From Apis mellifera (taxonomy: Eukaryota; Arthropoda; Insecta; Hymenoptera; Apidae): a stretch of 64,000 bases of DNA. The notes beneath the pieces are model-generated. The model was not told the DNA's origin, searched no databases, and saw only the letters and a program-made list of their open reading frames with translations. Each line of letters opens with the position of its first letter. Position 1 is the first letter of the stretch. Positions 10,836 through 23,269 of the stretch are shown here, piece after piece. The position numbers and the translations under genes were made by a program. The stretch is from assembly GCF_003254395.2 (NCBI RefSeq), contig NC_037644.1:5363001-5427000 (forward strand), in the 5' to 3' direction.

Positions 10836-12230
10836 GGTTATTTTTATAAAATTCAAATTCTTATCTTTTTCTTATCATTTTATTCAAAATTTTTCGACAT
10901 TTTTTTCTTTTAAGTAAGAAGTAAAAATAATGAAGAATGTTATTTCAGTTTGCACATATCAATATATTCGAAACCTGAAGCCATTTCCTTTCGTCATCTG
11001 ATAAAGAAAAGTTAATGTATCGAATAAATGTATCGTTACATTTTCATTCACGTTTTTCTCAAGTCTTTTTGCTTCGGTATCTGCTGAGAGACTCAGTTAA
11101 TCAAACGTTTCGTAGATCATCGATTATTGCAGTGTACCATTGAAACTCGTCAATTAGAAATGTATCGCACGATTAGAACTTTTTTTTAAATCGAACTTCG
11201 CAAGAATTTAATAGTCTTTTCAAAAAGAAAAATTGGCATGAAAGTTCTTTCTACAGAATTCTTTTAACTTCTCCTAGTTATGGCAATTTATGTGTGGTAG
11301 AATTTTGGATATAAGAATCGAGATATTTACAATAATTGAGGTAATCAATCAACTATATAAATTTCCTTATTATCATATTTCTTATACTAAAACTACTGAA
11401 GTTTTAGAAGTAGAGTCTATAATTTTCTTTCTATGGCTTCTTATCGTGTTCATATTCATAGTTAATTATAAGTTATCTACTCTACATTAACGATATGCAA
11501 TGAAAGAGATTCGTATGTCAAAATAAGTAAATCAAAAATGTAGCTATCGAAATTTGATTGTAATAGAATACTCAATAATTTGTATTATATTCAAATATCT
11601 GAATATTTATTAATCTTTAAATGTCGAGATATTCTCAAAACCAGTATCTTGAAATTTATATAATAAATTAACAAACCAATTAATACAATGTAAATTCTAA
11701 TTAGAAAATCTATTATTCAAATTATAATTATTCAAATTATATTTTATTGTTATATATTTATATTAATTTAAATTTCTACAATAAATAATAAATAAGAAAA
11801 AAAGACTTCAATAACGATGCTTTTATCTTTTAAAACATTTATAATATTAAAAAAAGACCGAAATAGTTTGAAAAATAATGTATTGATAAATTTATGTGAT
11901 CTAATAAATAAATTAAATTCATAAATAATTAAAATATTTTATAATATTTTATATCATATAAAATAAAAATCAATTGATATTGCATTAATCTTTTTGAAAT
12001 GCATGATAATATATGATAATGACGTATGATAAAAAAGGAATATTCCACAATATGAAAATTTTTTTAACCGAATGAACAATCGTATTTCTCTATTATTTCG
12101 AATATTAAAGATTCCACTATATTGATTTAGTATTTGAATAACTCATTCGATTCATATGTCTGATTGAATTATAATTTAAATTTGCAATAAGACAATAAAA
12201 GAATTCTTAAAATTCCTTATAAATTGTTCT
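10836..12230. other. Mixed AT-rich spacer
   Basis: The part at 10960-11170 is moderately richer and unremarkable. The rest is A/T low complexity. A 66-codon plus frame (11290-11490) has a hydrophobic C-terminal stretch, but such frames are expected by chance at this composition. Confidence 0.5.
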
Positions 12231-12480
12231 TTGAGGTCTGTTAGTTCATGGCGACGAGGCAAATTTCAAGGACGTGAAACACGCAATAGTTAAAACTTCG
12301 TCGGACTGAGCACGGAAATGAATGGGAATCTTCTGAGAGAGGGTGATTGAAGGTAATTTATTTGGCTGAAAGAGAGAAAAGAATTCAAGCGCCAAAAAGA
12401 TGTAACTTTCGCGTGGACACCGGTTACATACGTAGAATATTGTTTGCCTTCACAGATAGTCATGTTTGTTTATCGATAAA
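12231..12480. promoter_or_regulatory. Islet with E2F site and DRE palindrome
   Basis: It contains GCGCCAAA (12389-12396), the exact reverse complement of the E2F consensus TTTGGCGC. The 12-bp palindrome TTTATCGATAAA (12469-12480) contains the DREF element TATCGATA. ACCGGTTA near 12419 resembles a Grainyhead half-site. E2F plus DRE is a combination known from Drosophila replication-gene promoters. No TATA/initiator pair or coding exon was seen, so promoter status is unproven. Confidence 0.4.
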
Positions 12481-15409
12481 TTAATTTTGTCTCTGTCTCT
12501 TTGCATATCTCTTTTTTTCTACTTGAGAAGAAACATTAAAAGAAAAAATAAGTTTTGATACATTTTGACACTATATGTATATATTTAGACGTTCAATAGA
12601 GAATAAGTTATTCGAAAAGTATAACTCGAGCATGTACAATAATGTCATCAGCGAGATGTCAATGCGCTATGTCAATCGATTACGTGCTTTGTATTTTCAA
12701 TTGGAAATTATTTTTCTGAAGTTTTTTGAAATTTTTGAACATTGACGATTAGAATGTTCGTAGAATTGCAACAAATGTTGGCGTATTGTCATCTTTCATC
12801 GACTGATCGTATTTTACAAAATGAATCATAGTCATTTATATTTTGAGCACCGATTGTGTAGCATACTTATGATACGTATAGGTGTTTTCGATATATGTCA
12901 TTGTTTTCGAGATTAATCTTTATAATCTCAATTATTTTTGTTTCATTTTTTGGAAATGATTTATTTAATAAAATCGTTCTATTTTTTATTTAACACCAAT
13001 AATTTCATAATTTCATATATTTGATAGTTTCTTTAACTTTGAGCAATATTTTGTTGGAGATTTGTAAAAATTCAAAGATTTGAATTTAATTTAAATTATT
13101 TGAAAATAAAAAGATAAAAAAGATAATAAAAAAACAATTTTTTTATTACTAAATAATTAAATATAGTATTTTATCATCAAAACTTTTAAACAGATTTTTT
13201 AAAATTATTTTTTGCATTATTTTTCTTTTATCTTGAATTGATAATATTTATAAATTTTTCTAATATTTTGTAAAATAATAAAAATTGAATTAAATTTATT
13301 ATTATTATTGAGTAATTTTTAAAAAAATAATCATTCTTTTAAAGATACTGAATAATATGAAAAATACTATCAAAAATTGTAAAAAATATTTTTCTTGCAA
13401 TTATCTTTTAGAAAAAATTATGGACAACTCAATTAAACAATATAATTGTGCGATTGGGTTATATTCAATAATTTGACGGATCGTCGAACAAGAAATATAA
13501 AAAAACCAATAATGATCCCGGATAATGTGTGAATAATAAGTTAATAAGTAAAAACAGGTTAATAACAACAAAATGGATCCTTGCCTTATGATATTTTCCT
13601 GTTTTTGCGGTTTATATTTTTTTTTTACCATTTATATATCGGATAATAATCGCATTATTCATTAATTAAAAACTGAATGTATATATATGTTTTAAAGAAA
13701 TGTGAAAATGGTTCATAATTAATAAAATGGATTCTGAGGTCAAACGACTTGATTGATATATGAAATTTATTGTTTCTTGTTCTCAAAGGTTATCACTGTA
13801 ATAAAAATAACTCAAGAGTTCAAAAATAATGTCTTGTCTAATTGCTAACAGAAATTAAATCTAAATATATCTAATTCTTCTTACAAGCCAAATGAAACTT
13901 GCATTATTACGATGAATATAAATCAGATTTGATTTTGCGTTAATATAAATTGCGCGAATAAACAATCTATGATAAAAGAATTTACTTTATTTTTGATAAA
14001 AGTAGAGGCTTAATTGATTTGTCAATTGAAAGTTTTAATAATAAAGTTTTCGAACTTCATTTTCATTAAAAGTCATTTTCAGATAAAAATTGATTTATTT
14101 TATGGCTCAAACTATAGATTAAAGTAAATACAAAAAAAAACAAAATGTAAAATAAATTTAAATAAATAATATTAATATTTAAATAAATAATTATTTTTAA
14201 GAATTATACGTAAAATTTTGAATACATATGAAATGTCATTTTTCAAAATATAATATTACTAAAATTTTAATTAGTATTCAGTCGTTAAACAAAAAAAAAT
14301 TGCTTTAATATATGTGCATTAAATATTAAAAAATATTAGAATAATCAATCACGTTTTATTTTTTGACAATTTTTATGAATCATTGAGATATTCATATCTT
14401 TTTATGCATTTAGAAAATATTGCAAAAGTTGCTAAAAATACGAATATATTTAAAATATGAAAGTTCATAATTATTTGAAAAAACTAACTGTTAGAAACTG
14501 TTAGAATAGTAGAATATTGATTTGTAGAAATCAAAAATGATGTTTTTTCATTGAATATTGAATTCATTGAAAAATAGGTTAATAGATCGGAAAATTGCAC
14601 AATCGTAAAATGATTAATAAGAAAGTATAGAAGAGATTAATATTCAATAAGAAATTAAGTTATTCTAAAATTATTCATTATTTATTATATAATTGTATGT
14701 AGATTAGACAATAAGAATAATCTCATAAAATAACATTGTGTTATTTATTCAATTTATCAAAAAATGTTTCAAATGAAATTTATTGCATTGAATTAGAGAA
14801 AGACATTTTAAAAATATCAAGGTGACTTTAAGTTTTGTTTTTAATATTATCATATAGATATTCTTTCTAGTACTGCGTTGTAGCTATTTGAAAGTCGAAT
14901 TCAATGACCTATAATAAGGAGAGTAATTTCTAAGCATTTGTCATGAACTAACATATTTATTTTTTTCACATTAATACATTATTCTATATTAGAGATTCAG
15001 AATTACTAACATGATAAATTATTATGACTTTAACTAAACATAATCTATACAACAGATATGTATGTTGATGTGAAAGCAATTTGCTTACTACTTATATTAC
15101 TTGAAAAGAAAATGAAAAGAATTACAAAGTTACTCTTCACAAATTATCTTTTTATTTTGAAGTTTAAGGTCAACATAAAGTTATGGGTGAATTCGTTTTT
15201 TTTTTTGATAGCTACAACGCAATACCATAAAGAATATGATGTCTTTAAAAAAAATTCAAAATTATTTCTAAAAATAAAGTAAACAATAGAATTTTATTAT
15301 TTAATGATAAATTATAAATTTTATTTGAAATATTTTTTAATAAAGTCAAAATAAATAACAAATATTTTAAGTGATTATTTTTATTTATTCCGAACTCATT
15401 CGGTAATAT
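12481..15409. other. AT-rich spacer
   Basis: The part at 12600-12960 is slightly richer in CpG and holds a 7-bp-arm hairpin GAGATTA/TAATCTC near 12911. Beyond 13000 it is low-complexity A/T. Frames at 13401-13631 and 15058-15282 are compositional noise. No gene seen. Confidence 0.5.
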
Positions 15410-15710
15410 AGCATATTAATATATTCATAGGATATTATTGAAAGATTGGGTCTAGAGAATAAAACGAACATAAAAGTTGATATATAAAATAATTGAAATT
15501 TATTTATTAAATTGTAATCAATTTAAATTAAATAAAGAATTTAGATGTTTCTTTATCTAATACAAATTTAAATTGTTTATAATAATTGTTTAGTAAATAA
15601 ATTTTAATTGATATCTTTGTATTATATAATATTAATTTTATCTTTGTTTTGGCCTTTAGAATAAATTTTTCAAAAATATTTCACGAATATATTAATATTT
15701 TGCATAGAAA
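15410..15710. mobile_element. Palindromic MITE-like element, copy 5
   Basis: The left arm has CATATTAATATATTCATAGG, GGTCTAGAGAATAAAACGAA and TTTATTAAATTGTAATCAAT. The right arm has AAATTGTTTATAATAATTG, TTGGCCTTTAGAATAAATT and ACGAATATATTAATATTTTG. Palindromic over about 300 bp with a short AT-rich centre. Confidence 0.7.
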
Positions 15711-16320
15711 ATATAAAGAATATTAATAATAGGTATTATATATAGATTTTTCATCGATATAATTCAAAATGAAAATAATTATCTTGTTAGTTTAATGAAA
15801 TAATCAGAATTCTTTCATTTCTTCAATTTTATATTTGTAAATTATTACTTCTTATTATTTCTACATTGTCAAAAAAAATTTATAATTTATAATTTATCAT
15901 TTGTCATCTCACTAATATTATTAGATATTAGAAAATAATATAAAATTTTGAAAGTCTTAGTTATCAAATAATTATCAAAGAAAATTTAAAAATAAAACTG
16001 CGCAATTTTGATACGTGTAAAGAAATATTGTCCTCATGTAATTAAATTTATGAATATTAATTTATTTATCTGTTACATTATGAATCTATATACATTTAAA
16101 ATTATTAATTATAAGAACAACATATCACGAATATATCTACATAAGTAAGTAAATAATATAGAAATATTTTTGAGAAACATTTAAAAATAAAACTATGCGA
16201 TTCTTATACGTATCTTATACGTATAATGAAATATTGTTTCTATTCGATTTTACAAATATATATATTAATTATCGTACGTATTAAAAAATATTTTTGAAAA
16301 ATATTTTTATGATCATCGAA
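15711..16320. other. AT-rich spacer
   Basis: Two loosely repeated phrases near 15985-16030 and 16170-16230 (AAAATAAAACT, then TACGTGTAA/TACGTATAAT, then GAAATATTGT) suggest an old local duplication of about 190 bp. No gene. Confidence 0.4.
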
Positions 16321-17110
16321 CTTGTTCAGTTCGACTTCATGTTGTAAGAAAATGAGACTGCTTTAAACAAACGGTTGTCTCTTCTAATTATACCGGTCAC
16401 TAGACTGCAGATAGTACACTCGGTATCTGCGTCGCATTATTAGCGGCATTGCGTACCACTCACACGCACACATTCGCAAGCGTATTTTTGGCAAGTTAGT
16501 GCCAAATATCTTGGTCCGCGATGTGCGCGACCTCTTATTTGTACGCATATTCGTCTTTTATCAATAGTAGTGTGTCTAAGGGATTGCTAACTTAAATTGA
16601 TACTTAACGACATAAGCTATGATGTCATTTCCTGTAGGGGTGGGTTTTTCGACGTCATCATTGAAGCAATATTGATGAAAACATTGATTTCTGATATCTG
16701 TATAGATAAATATTCAAATTTAAAAAAAAAATAAAAATAAATAAAAAATTAATTCTCACATAAATCCATTTTTCTGTAGTCGATTATTTTTAAGATTGGA
16801 GTTGTTGCTTATGATTGTTTTATTGGTAGTCATATTGATCGAATGAGATAATCATTGATTTGACATTTAAAAGAGATTTTTTAGAATCAATCATTTGAGA
16901 TAAATAATTGGCGTACTGTCCAAATGTTGTGTTGGCGTTTGCCTCTTTTCTCCATCGTGAGTTTCGTCGCATTTATTTTTAAGCCGAATGCGACGTAGAA
17001 TTTGCTAAAAATGTTCCCTGTGAAAAATTACGTTATGCAGGTTTGCATATTGGGTATACACGTGCGTGTATACATTGTATATATTGTTTTCTTATGTGAT
17101 TTTGACAACG
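16321..17110. other. GC-raised islet pair with stem-loop
   Basis: The first block (16321-16700) is CpG rich with CGACGTCATC near 16650, one base from a CRE. The second block (16890-17050) contains a perfect 9-bp-arm stem-loop: CGTCGCATT (16965-16973) and AATGCGACG (16987-16995), with a 13-nt loop. No long ORF. Candidate regulatory blocks; the stem-loop could be part of a structured transcript. Confidence 0.4.
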
Positions 17111-17780
17111 CATGAAATTGACCATAGTGTTGAAATTAATTAATTAATCGATTGATACTGTATGTTTAAATGTATTTATTGTTTAACTCGAACGCAAATG
17201 TTTTCATATGTACTTTTAAAAATTCTATATTTACAATCACATCGGACATATTCGGTCAATAATAATAAAGAAGTCAATTCGGTATTTACTTTATGATTAT
17301 AATATAATTTGTTCAATAATTTTTTAATATTCTTTTAAAATTAGTAAAATTCTTTTTTTTTATTTATTATAGTTAAATTATAGTAAAATATATTTATAAT
17401 ATATTTTTAATAAATTAATCAATTATATTTTCAAACAAAATATAGGTATGTATATTAAATCAATATTTAATTCGTATACTTATCTACAATATATTAATAA
17501 TAAATTATTCCATTATATTATTTTATTATTGAAGTAGATATTGCATGTTAAAAATGAAAGAAATTCTGTGAAAAGAGTTGAATATGCTAAAAGAATACAT
17601 CATATTCAACAAGAATTGATTATAATTGTTAATGATCAATTAACGCAAAAATGAATATTTATCAAATATGTTAAAAATCTTTTGAAAAAAATATAAGTAA
17701 TCGAGAGCAAAGATGGCATTATTAAAACTCCATTTAGCCGAATTATCGTTAAAATGATTTTCATACGGATTAATCAGCAT
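17111..17780. other. AT-rich spacer
   Basis: Low-complexity A/T with one perfect hairpin listed separately. Nothing else seen. Confidence 0.5.
17577..17610. repeat. Perfect 10-bp-arm hairpin
   Basis: GTTGAATATG (17577-17586) and CATATTCAAC (17601-17610) are exact reverse complements with a 14-nt loop. The flanking sequence does not extend the pairing, so it does not look like a miRNA precursor. Confidence 0.75.
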
Positions 17781-18170
17781 TACATTGTAATTTTACAATT
17801 TTTCTTTCAATATTTTGATAACGCCATTCTTGTTTTCGTATTCGTGCCGTAGTGAAATGTTCCTTCTTGCCGCCACACTACGCCACGTCGCGTCCATTGA
17901 CTCGTACAAATGCGCTGACAGAATTCGACCGTTGCCTGGCAAGCGCGCATGCGCACAATTCGCCGTGCCGCAAGTGCAATGATACGTTCGCCGCGTCGGT
18001 GCAACGCAAGAGAATAACGTCATCGACTGAACGATTAGTCTGTCAGTGGTTCTCCGTTTTGTTGATACTCCGTCTGGAGCGAAAGGTTAACGCGCAAAAA
18101 CCATCTCGACTGTTTTTGCCTCAAGAACATGACTAGACGATACTTCCCGCTGGGTCGGATCGCAAATGTT
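17781..18170. promoter_or_regulatory. CpG-rich promoter-like islet with an exact NRF1/EWG site
   Basis: One of the most CpG-dense stretches of the window. CGCGCATGCGCA (17944-17955) matches the NRF1/Erect-wing consensus YGCGCAYGCGCR at all 12 positions; this site class is typical of CpG promoters of housekeeping and neuronal genes. A TCAGT initiator-like word follows near 18042 on the plus strand without an upstream TATA box. Frames stay open on both strands (94 and 76 codons) but match nothing known. A TATA-less promoter or first exon is the favoured reading; direction is unknown. Confidence 0.45.
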
Positions 18171-18403
18171 TAAAATACATCGTACAAATGGTATTTTATA
18201 TTTTTCTCGTTTTGAATTTTCAGAATTTATTATTAATATTTATTTCATTTGAAAATTCGTTATTAATTAATTAATTTTAAAGAATAATTAAATTCGAAGA
18301 TATAATATAAAATAATAGTTGATTTAAAGATATATTTACAGTAATATTTTGATAAAAATTGGATAAAGATTTGTAAGAATTGAAAATAGATTTTGAAAAA
18401 CGT

Positions 18404-18631
18404 ATGCAGACTCGTTTGTTTGGGTTGGATCATGTTTTTCTTGCAATTAAGCTTTATAGCTTTGTCGGTAAATCTTTCTTATCTCGTTCAGAAAATTGGA
18501 TAAAAGTTTTCGACGAACAGTATATGTATATTTTGGCAGAGGTATCGCAATTAGTCGAAATTTTATTCTTCGAACATCGGAATGCAAAAATGCGTAGTAT
18601 GTTCGAAGAAGTCGTGCGCAGTTTTAAATAA
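18404..18631 (+). CDS. Possible small protein, unrecognised
   Basis: Seventy-five codons from ATG (18404) to TAA, open for 8 more codons upstream to a TTG. The translation is balanced and looks helical, with mixed Glu, Lys, Arg, Leu, Phe and Val, and ends EVVRSFK. It differs from the Asn/Ile/Tyr/Lys-rich noise frames elsewhere. Its stop overlaps AAATAAAG, a potential polyadenylation signal. It follows the CpG islet with the NRF1 site by about 230 bp on the plus strand. I recognise no family, signal peptide or membrane segment. Frames of this length are expected a few times by chance in the window, so the call is weak. Confidence 0.2.
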   Translation: MQTRLFGLDHVFLAIKLYSFVGKSFLSRSENWIKVFDEQYMYILAEVSQLVEILFFEHRNAKMRSMFEEVVRSFK

Positions 18632-19059
18632 AGACAGCGACACGTTTGCAACGTCGAATACAAAACTAGTTGAACTTTTTTGATGTATCTCAGTTACACA
18701 TTGTATACTTATATATTCTATATACTATATACATTGTATATACTCTTCATGCAGTATGTTTGTAGAATTTGGAAAACTTTTTTGTACAGTTAGTCGATTT
18801 CTTTTCTTTGTAAAAAGTGGATCTCCATGGCAAAACATTTTTGCACATTTATCGATCTCTTTTTAACAGTTTGATTCATGATTTTAGTCAAATAAATATA
18901 AAATAAATTTATTATATATTATTTTAAAAATAAGCTACTTTCATAATATTTCACCGTTGAATTAAAATTTTGTCGAATCATTTTTATATTTAGAGTAAAA
19001 TCGTTAAATCTTTTGATTTCATTCTTTCCTCTTTTATTTCAGCGAACTCGCCAATTTTT
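18632..19059 (+). other. Spacer with a strong 3' splice-site candidate
   Basis: A long pyrimidine-rich tract (about 19021-19040) ends in TTTCAG at 19042. One frame after it stays open for 22 codons (19044-19112), then stops. It could be the acceptor of a short terminal exon or of a non-coding exon. No coding similarity seen. Confidence 0.3.
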
Positions 19060-19520
19060 CTGATAAAATTTATCCGGTGGCGATGAAACATAGAAATTTG
19101 AATCAATCATGAAACGTCATTGCAACGTCAATAATAATTATCCATGGCCGTTCGCAAAATTTGTTTCTACAAGAGTGAAGGGGGAAGAGAAAAAGAAAGA
19201 AAGAGGAAATAGAAGAAGATAAAATGAGAGAGAGAATGGAGAGATAGGAAGGGAGTGATAGGGAGGGAGGCTACTGCATCGAGGACGTGATGAGATGTTT
19301 TTTTTCGCATGGATTCTTCAATGTTCAATGAAAACTGGATTAATTTATATGTTATATTATGGCGATATGATTTCCACGACGTGGTGGAATATTCGTTTCA
19401 TCGATAATCGACGTGCTTTTAATCGCGGCTAGATCTTTCGTATCGCATGCGCATTATTGGTTGATTTGCTAAGAAACGATCATATTTATTGCTAATGTGT
19501 ATCGATGAGATATGCAAATT
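19060..19520. promoter_or_regulatory. Islet with GAGA-rich purine tract and NRF1-like/CCAAT pair
   Basis: A plus-strand purine tract (about 19176-19270) carries several GAGAG words, the GAGA-factor core. Further on, TCGCATGCGCA near 19444 matches the core 10 of 12 NRF1 positions, followed by an inverted CCAAT (ATTGG) and a POU octamer ATGCAAAT (19512-19519). A pyrimidine tract lies further right at about 19650-19710. Candidate regulatory region; no gene. Confidence 0.35.
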
Positions 19521-21400
19521 CAAATTAATCAGAATTATTTATTTAATATAGGAACTGTGCGGAAAATAATGCTGGTTTTACATCTATATCAAATTAAATC
19601 ATTGCACACTACGACGTGATGTTGATAACGATTGATTACAATTATGTATGTTAACTTTCTCTTTCTCTCTTTCTCGTTTTTGCTTTTTCTCTGTTTTATT
19701 TTTTTTCTCTTTCTTCATAACGTTAGTGTCGATATAATCGGTGGAATGATTTACGACTTTTTAATAAGTTCTTCAAGTGAAAACTTGTGAAATTCTAGTG
19801 AAATCTATCGTGCTCGATATTTACGTTCTCGTGATTTCTGTCACGATAATAAAATGAATAAAAACTCAGATCTCAGACTGAAACGACATATTTGTGTCGA
19901 CAAACGAGAGAGCAATTTTCGTATGATTATTTTTCCAAAATTCAAATTGTTACGAATAAAAAATTAAAAAAGAAAACTCACTTTTTTTTTTAAATAGAAG
20001 ATAAAACAAAATTAATATATCAAAATGCACTTACCCGATGAACATAGTATCATTAATTATCATTTAAATTAAGAAAACAACAAATTTGATTTCAATGATT
20101 TTATTATATATTTATAATGATTTAAAATTAATTTAAATAATTAAAAAATTTAAAAATGTAAAAAAAGTCATGTTAATTTATACTTGTTCAATTTAATATA
20201 TATTTTAAATAAAAGAATAAATATAGTCAGTTATATTTATTTTTTTAATAAATGATGAGTTAAATAGTTAAAAAAAATGTCGAAATCGTGATTTAAAATC
20301 GAAAGCGAAAAATCTCTTTGAAAAAAAAAAAATTATCGCTACGCTAGAGATTTCGCAATAATATTCTGCATCGATGTCAATAAATATATAACAATCAAAT
20401 GTTATAAATACTTTTTATTGCTATAAATCTGCGAAATATTTTGCATCGATTTCTACGAATTTTAAGATATTATGCAATATGATCAAATATTTTATTAAAT
20501 CTACAATAGTTATGAATGTTATAAATTTTTCATAATAAATTTTATTTTGATTGTAATAATAATAACTATTATTTTATAATTTATAATAATATATTATTTT
20601 ATAATGTATTATTTAATAATTTAATGTAATAATTTTTAATAAAAATTCAAGTTCATGATAAAATCAAGATTCAAGATTAAACAAAAATTTTTCATTCAAA
20701 TTTTTTTATAACATTATTTAAAAAATTTTACATAAAAATTTCATAATATAATATATTAATTCTTAATTTTTAATTCTTAATCTTTATTATTATTTTTTAC
20801 AATTATTGAAAATATAAAGATGTAATTTTTATTGATTTTTATTAAAAATAATAATAAATAAAAATTTATTAATTTTTTACATTTTAATCATTATATACAT
20901 ATATATACAGATTTATTTGTATTTATGTATTTATGTATTTATAATAATTTATAAAATGAATGATTTTATCGATTTCAATGGCCTTGAGATATGATATCAA
21001 GGTCAGCGTTCTAAATTAATTTTATTTATATATATGTATATATATACATATGTATTATTGCTGCTTGTTACTATTTTTAAAGATATGCTTTGTAAATAAA
21101 TTGTCATAAGTAATTACCATATTTCATAAGCATGTATATATTCATTCTAATTGATGTATCGCATATTTTTGGAAATTTTTACGATAAAGATAAAAATTGA
21201 TTACATACGTTATAAAGTATTTTTGCAAATTAAAAAAAAAAAAAAGTAAAAATAGAAGTGAAAATAGTGAAAATAATTAGTTTCTTAACTTGCAATTTCT
21301 TATAGAAATTTTAAAAAAAGAAATAAAAAGAAGAAAAACGTTTTTGTTTATTTGAATTTAAATATAATTAATATACGTTAATCTTAAATAAAATGTATTC
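19521..21400. other. AT-rich spacer
   Basis: A moderately rich part at 19730-19930 grades into low-complexity A/T. Near 20340-20450 a phrase with GCATCGAT is loosely repeated. A strong nuclear-receptor half-site at 20997 is listed separately. No gene. Confidence 0.5.
20982..21005. promoter_or_regulatory. FTZ-F1/ERR-type monomer site with inverted half
   Basis: TCAAGGTCA (20997-21005) is an exact match to the extended nuclear-receptor monomer site used by FTZ-F1 and ERR. An inverted CCTTGA lies at 20982-20987. It stands out because the surroundings are nearly pure A/T. Confidence 0.35.
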
Positions 21401-21960
21401 CTTCTTTCAAACAAAAGTTTTGTTCAGATAATAGGATTAGTTTCGTGTGAGTAGGATTTTCTCAGAATTTCTTTCTGTCAAGAACTATTCTGTTTTAATC
21501 CTTTCAATGTTTAACATGTTGTCTAGCAATAGTCGAGCAATATACGAATGGAAAGATGTCGAGACATTTTAACGGTTCTTTCATTGTTTGCAACAGACAA
21601 GTCTAACAAGTCGAATTTTGCTCGTCGCGTGTACTTTGCCCGTTCTTTTTTGAGAGGTGACGCTCTTCTCTATCCTCGAATGACGAATTCGTTTTAGAAT
21701 TCTTCACTGGTTTTTCCGTTATGTTTTCCTCTCGATTCTTTTATCCTGCTTCGACGAAAAAAATATCATCTATTCGTTTCGTTTATCAATTTGTTAATGT
21801 TATTTCTCAAACATACATATCGTGAATGTAAAAATAACGAAATAGTCAAAGACATATCGCCAGGTCCTTCCTTTATGAATATAGCATGTAAAAATAATTG
21901 CGTAGAATAGTATGTTACATCTATGTGACGATTGATTATCGTAGTGTTGAACGAAAATTA
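21401..21960. other. GC-raised islet
   Basis: CpG-containing sequence between AT deserts, densest at about 21530-21740. No ORF or strong motif recognised. Candidate regulatory element. Confidence 0.3.
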
Positions 21961-22823
21961 TTTTGAATAACAAATAGAATATTATGAATAAAATATTTCA
22001 TAAATAATGGATAAATCATTTTTATATATTTTCCTTTTTTCCTTTTTTTTTCTTATCTACGATTGATATCATAATTCATTAATAAATAAATTTTTATAAT
22101 TGTGCTAGTTAATCTCATTGTATTGCCAAAAAAAAGTCAAATATAAATAATTTTTTGTGCTCGTTATTTTCTTTCTACTTTCAATCGCATAACAATGATT
22201 CATTGTAGTTATTAATTTTTTATCTTTAATTAATAACAAATGTAATTTTATTCTTACTCGAATAAATTTTATGAATAATGCTTAATATTGCAGTTGTTAA
22301 ATGCCTCACCTAAATTGTAATTGAAAATATAAAAAAATTGTTATCAGTCTATGTTTTGTTGATGATTCCGTTAATGTTATTTCTTAAAAATATGTGTTGC
22401 CGGTGTATAAATAATAACAAGGTGGTCAAGAAATGCAAGAAAAAATATTCCTTACTCTCATTTTTTTCATTAATTTAACAGATCCAGTTTTGCAAATCAG
22501 ATTGAAATAGAAGGTTTAACTTCTGAATCGAAATAATATATTTTTACAAAATAGAACGATTTCACTAATTCGATTTGACAATTCGTTCTATGATTTTAAA
22601 AATTGAATATCTAATGAATTGCGATTTATTAAAATGAATATATTAATGTAAAGAATATAGAATGATAGAAATAGGTAGAGATTGATTTTAACTACAAAAC
22701 TAAAGAAGAAATAAAATTTTTTGTTTAAAACTTCGTTTCTGAATAAATCAAGTTTAAAAATGAATTTAATTGATTTTCAAATGAATATATGTAAATGAAT
22801 TATTTAGAGATAGTAGGAGATTA
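21961..22823. other. AT-rich spacer
   Basis: Low-complexity A/T. On the minus strand, TTTAG followed by GTGAGG (near 22311) resembles a weak ratchet-like junction, but its pyrimidine tract is poor. No gene. Confidence 0.45.
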
Positions 22824-23150
22824 TTCTACAAAATTAATATATTCATAAAATAACTTTGAAGGATCAATTTCAGAGATCAAAATAAATACAAAAATTGACG
22901 TACAAAAATGGTTGAAGCTTATTTATTAAGTTATAAGCAATTTAAATTTAAATAAAGCGAGGAGTTAGAATGAGACAACGTAGCAGTGTGATGAAGCTGT
23001 CTCATTTTATCTATGTCTTGCTTCGTGAAATGCGAAATGCAAATTGCATATTTAATAAATAAGTCTCAATCAATATTTTTATATACCAAATTTTCAGTTT
23101 ATTTTAATCTCTTTTGAAAATCAATTTTCAAAATAATGTAATATAATAAT
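22824..23150. mobile_element. Palindromic MITE-like element, copy 6
   Basis: Left-arm landmarks are CTACAAAATTAATATATTC, GGATCAATTTCAGAGATCAA, GCTTATTTATTAAGTTATAA and GAATGAGACAACG. The right arm mirrors them with GCTGTCTCATTTTATC, TAATAAATAAGTCTCAATC and TTTTAATCTCTTTTGAAAATC. About 325 bp and well preserved, apart from a decayed right end. Confidence 0.75.
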
Positions 23151-23269
23151 ATAATATAAAATCAAATTTGAAAATTCATCGAATTTCATCGAATTCATCG
23201 AATATTTAACTAATTTTTTACAGTAATATTCTAAATTAATTTTAATTAATTTTATTAAATAATATTTAT

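Noticed and set aside
16489..16506. TTGGCA...TGCCAA as an NF1 dimer site
   Set aside because: The spacing between half-sites is 8 bp rather than the 5 bp that NF1 requires.
17577..17610. Hairpin as a miRNA precursor
   Set aside because: The stem is only 10 bp and does not extend, and no known insect miRNA seed was seen in it.
22300..22330. Minus-strand ATTTAG followed by GTGAGG as a ratchet site
   Set aside because: The tract before the AG is interrupted by purines. Kept only as a weak note.
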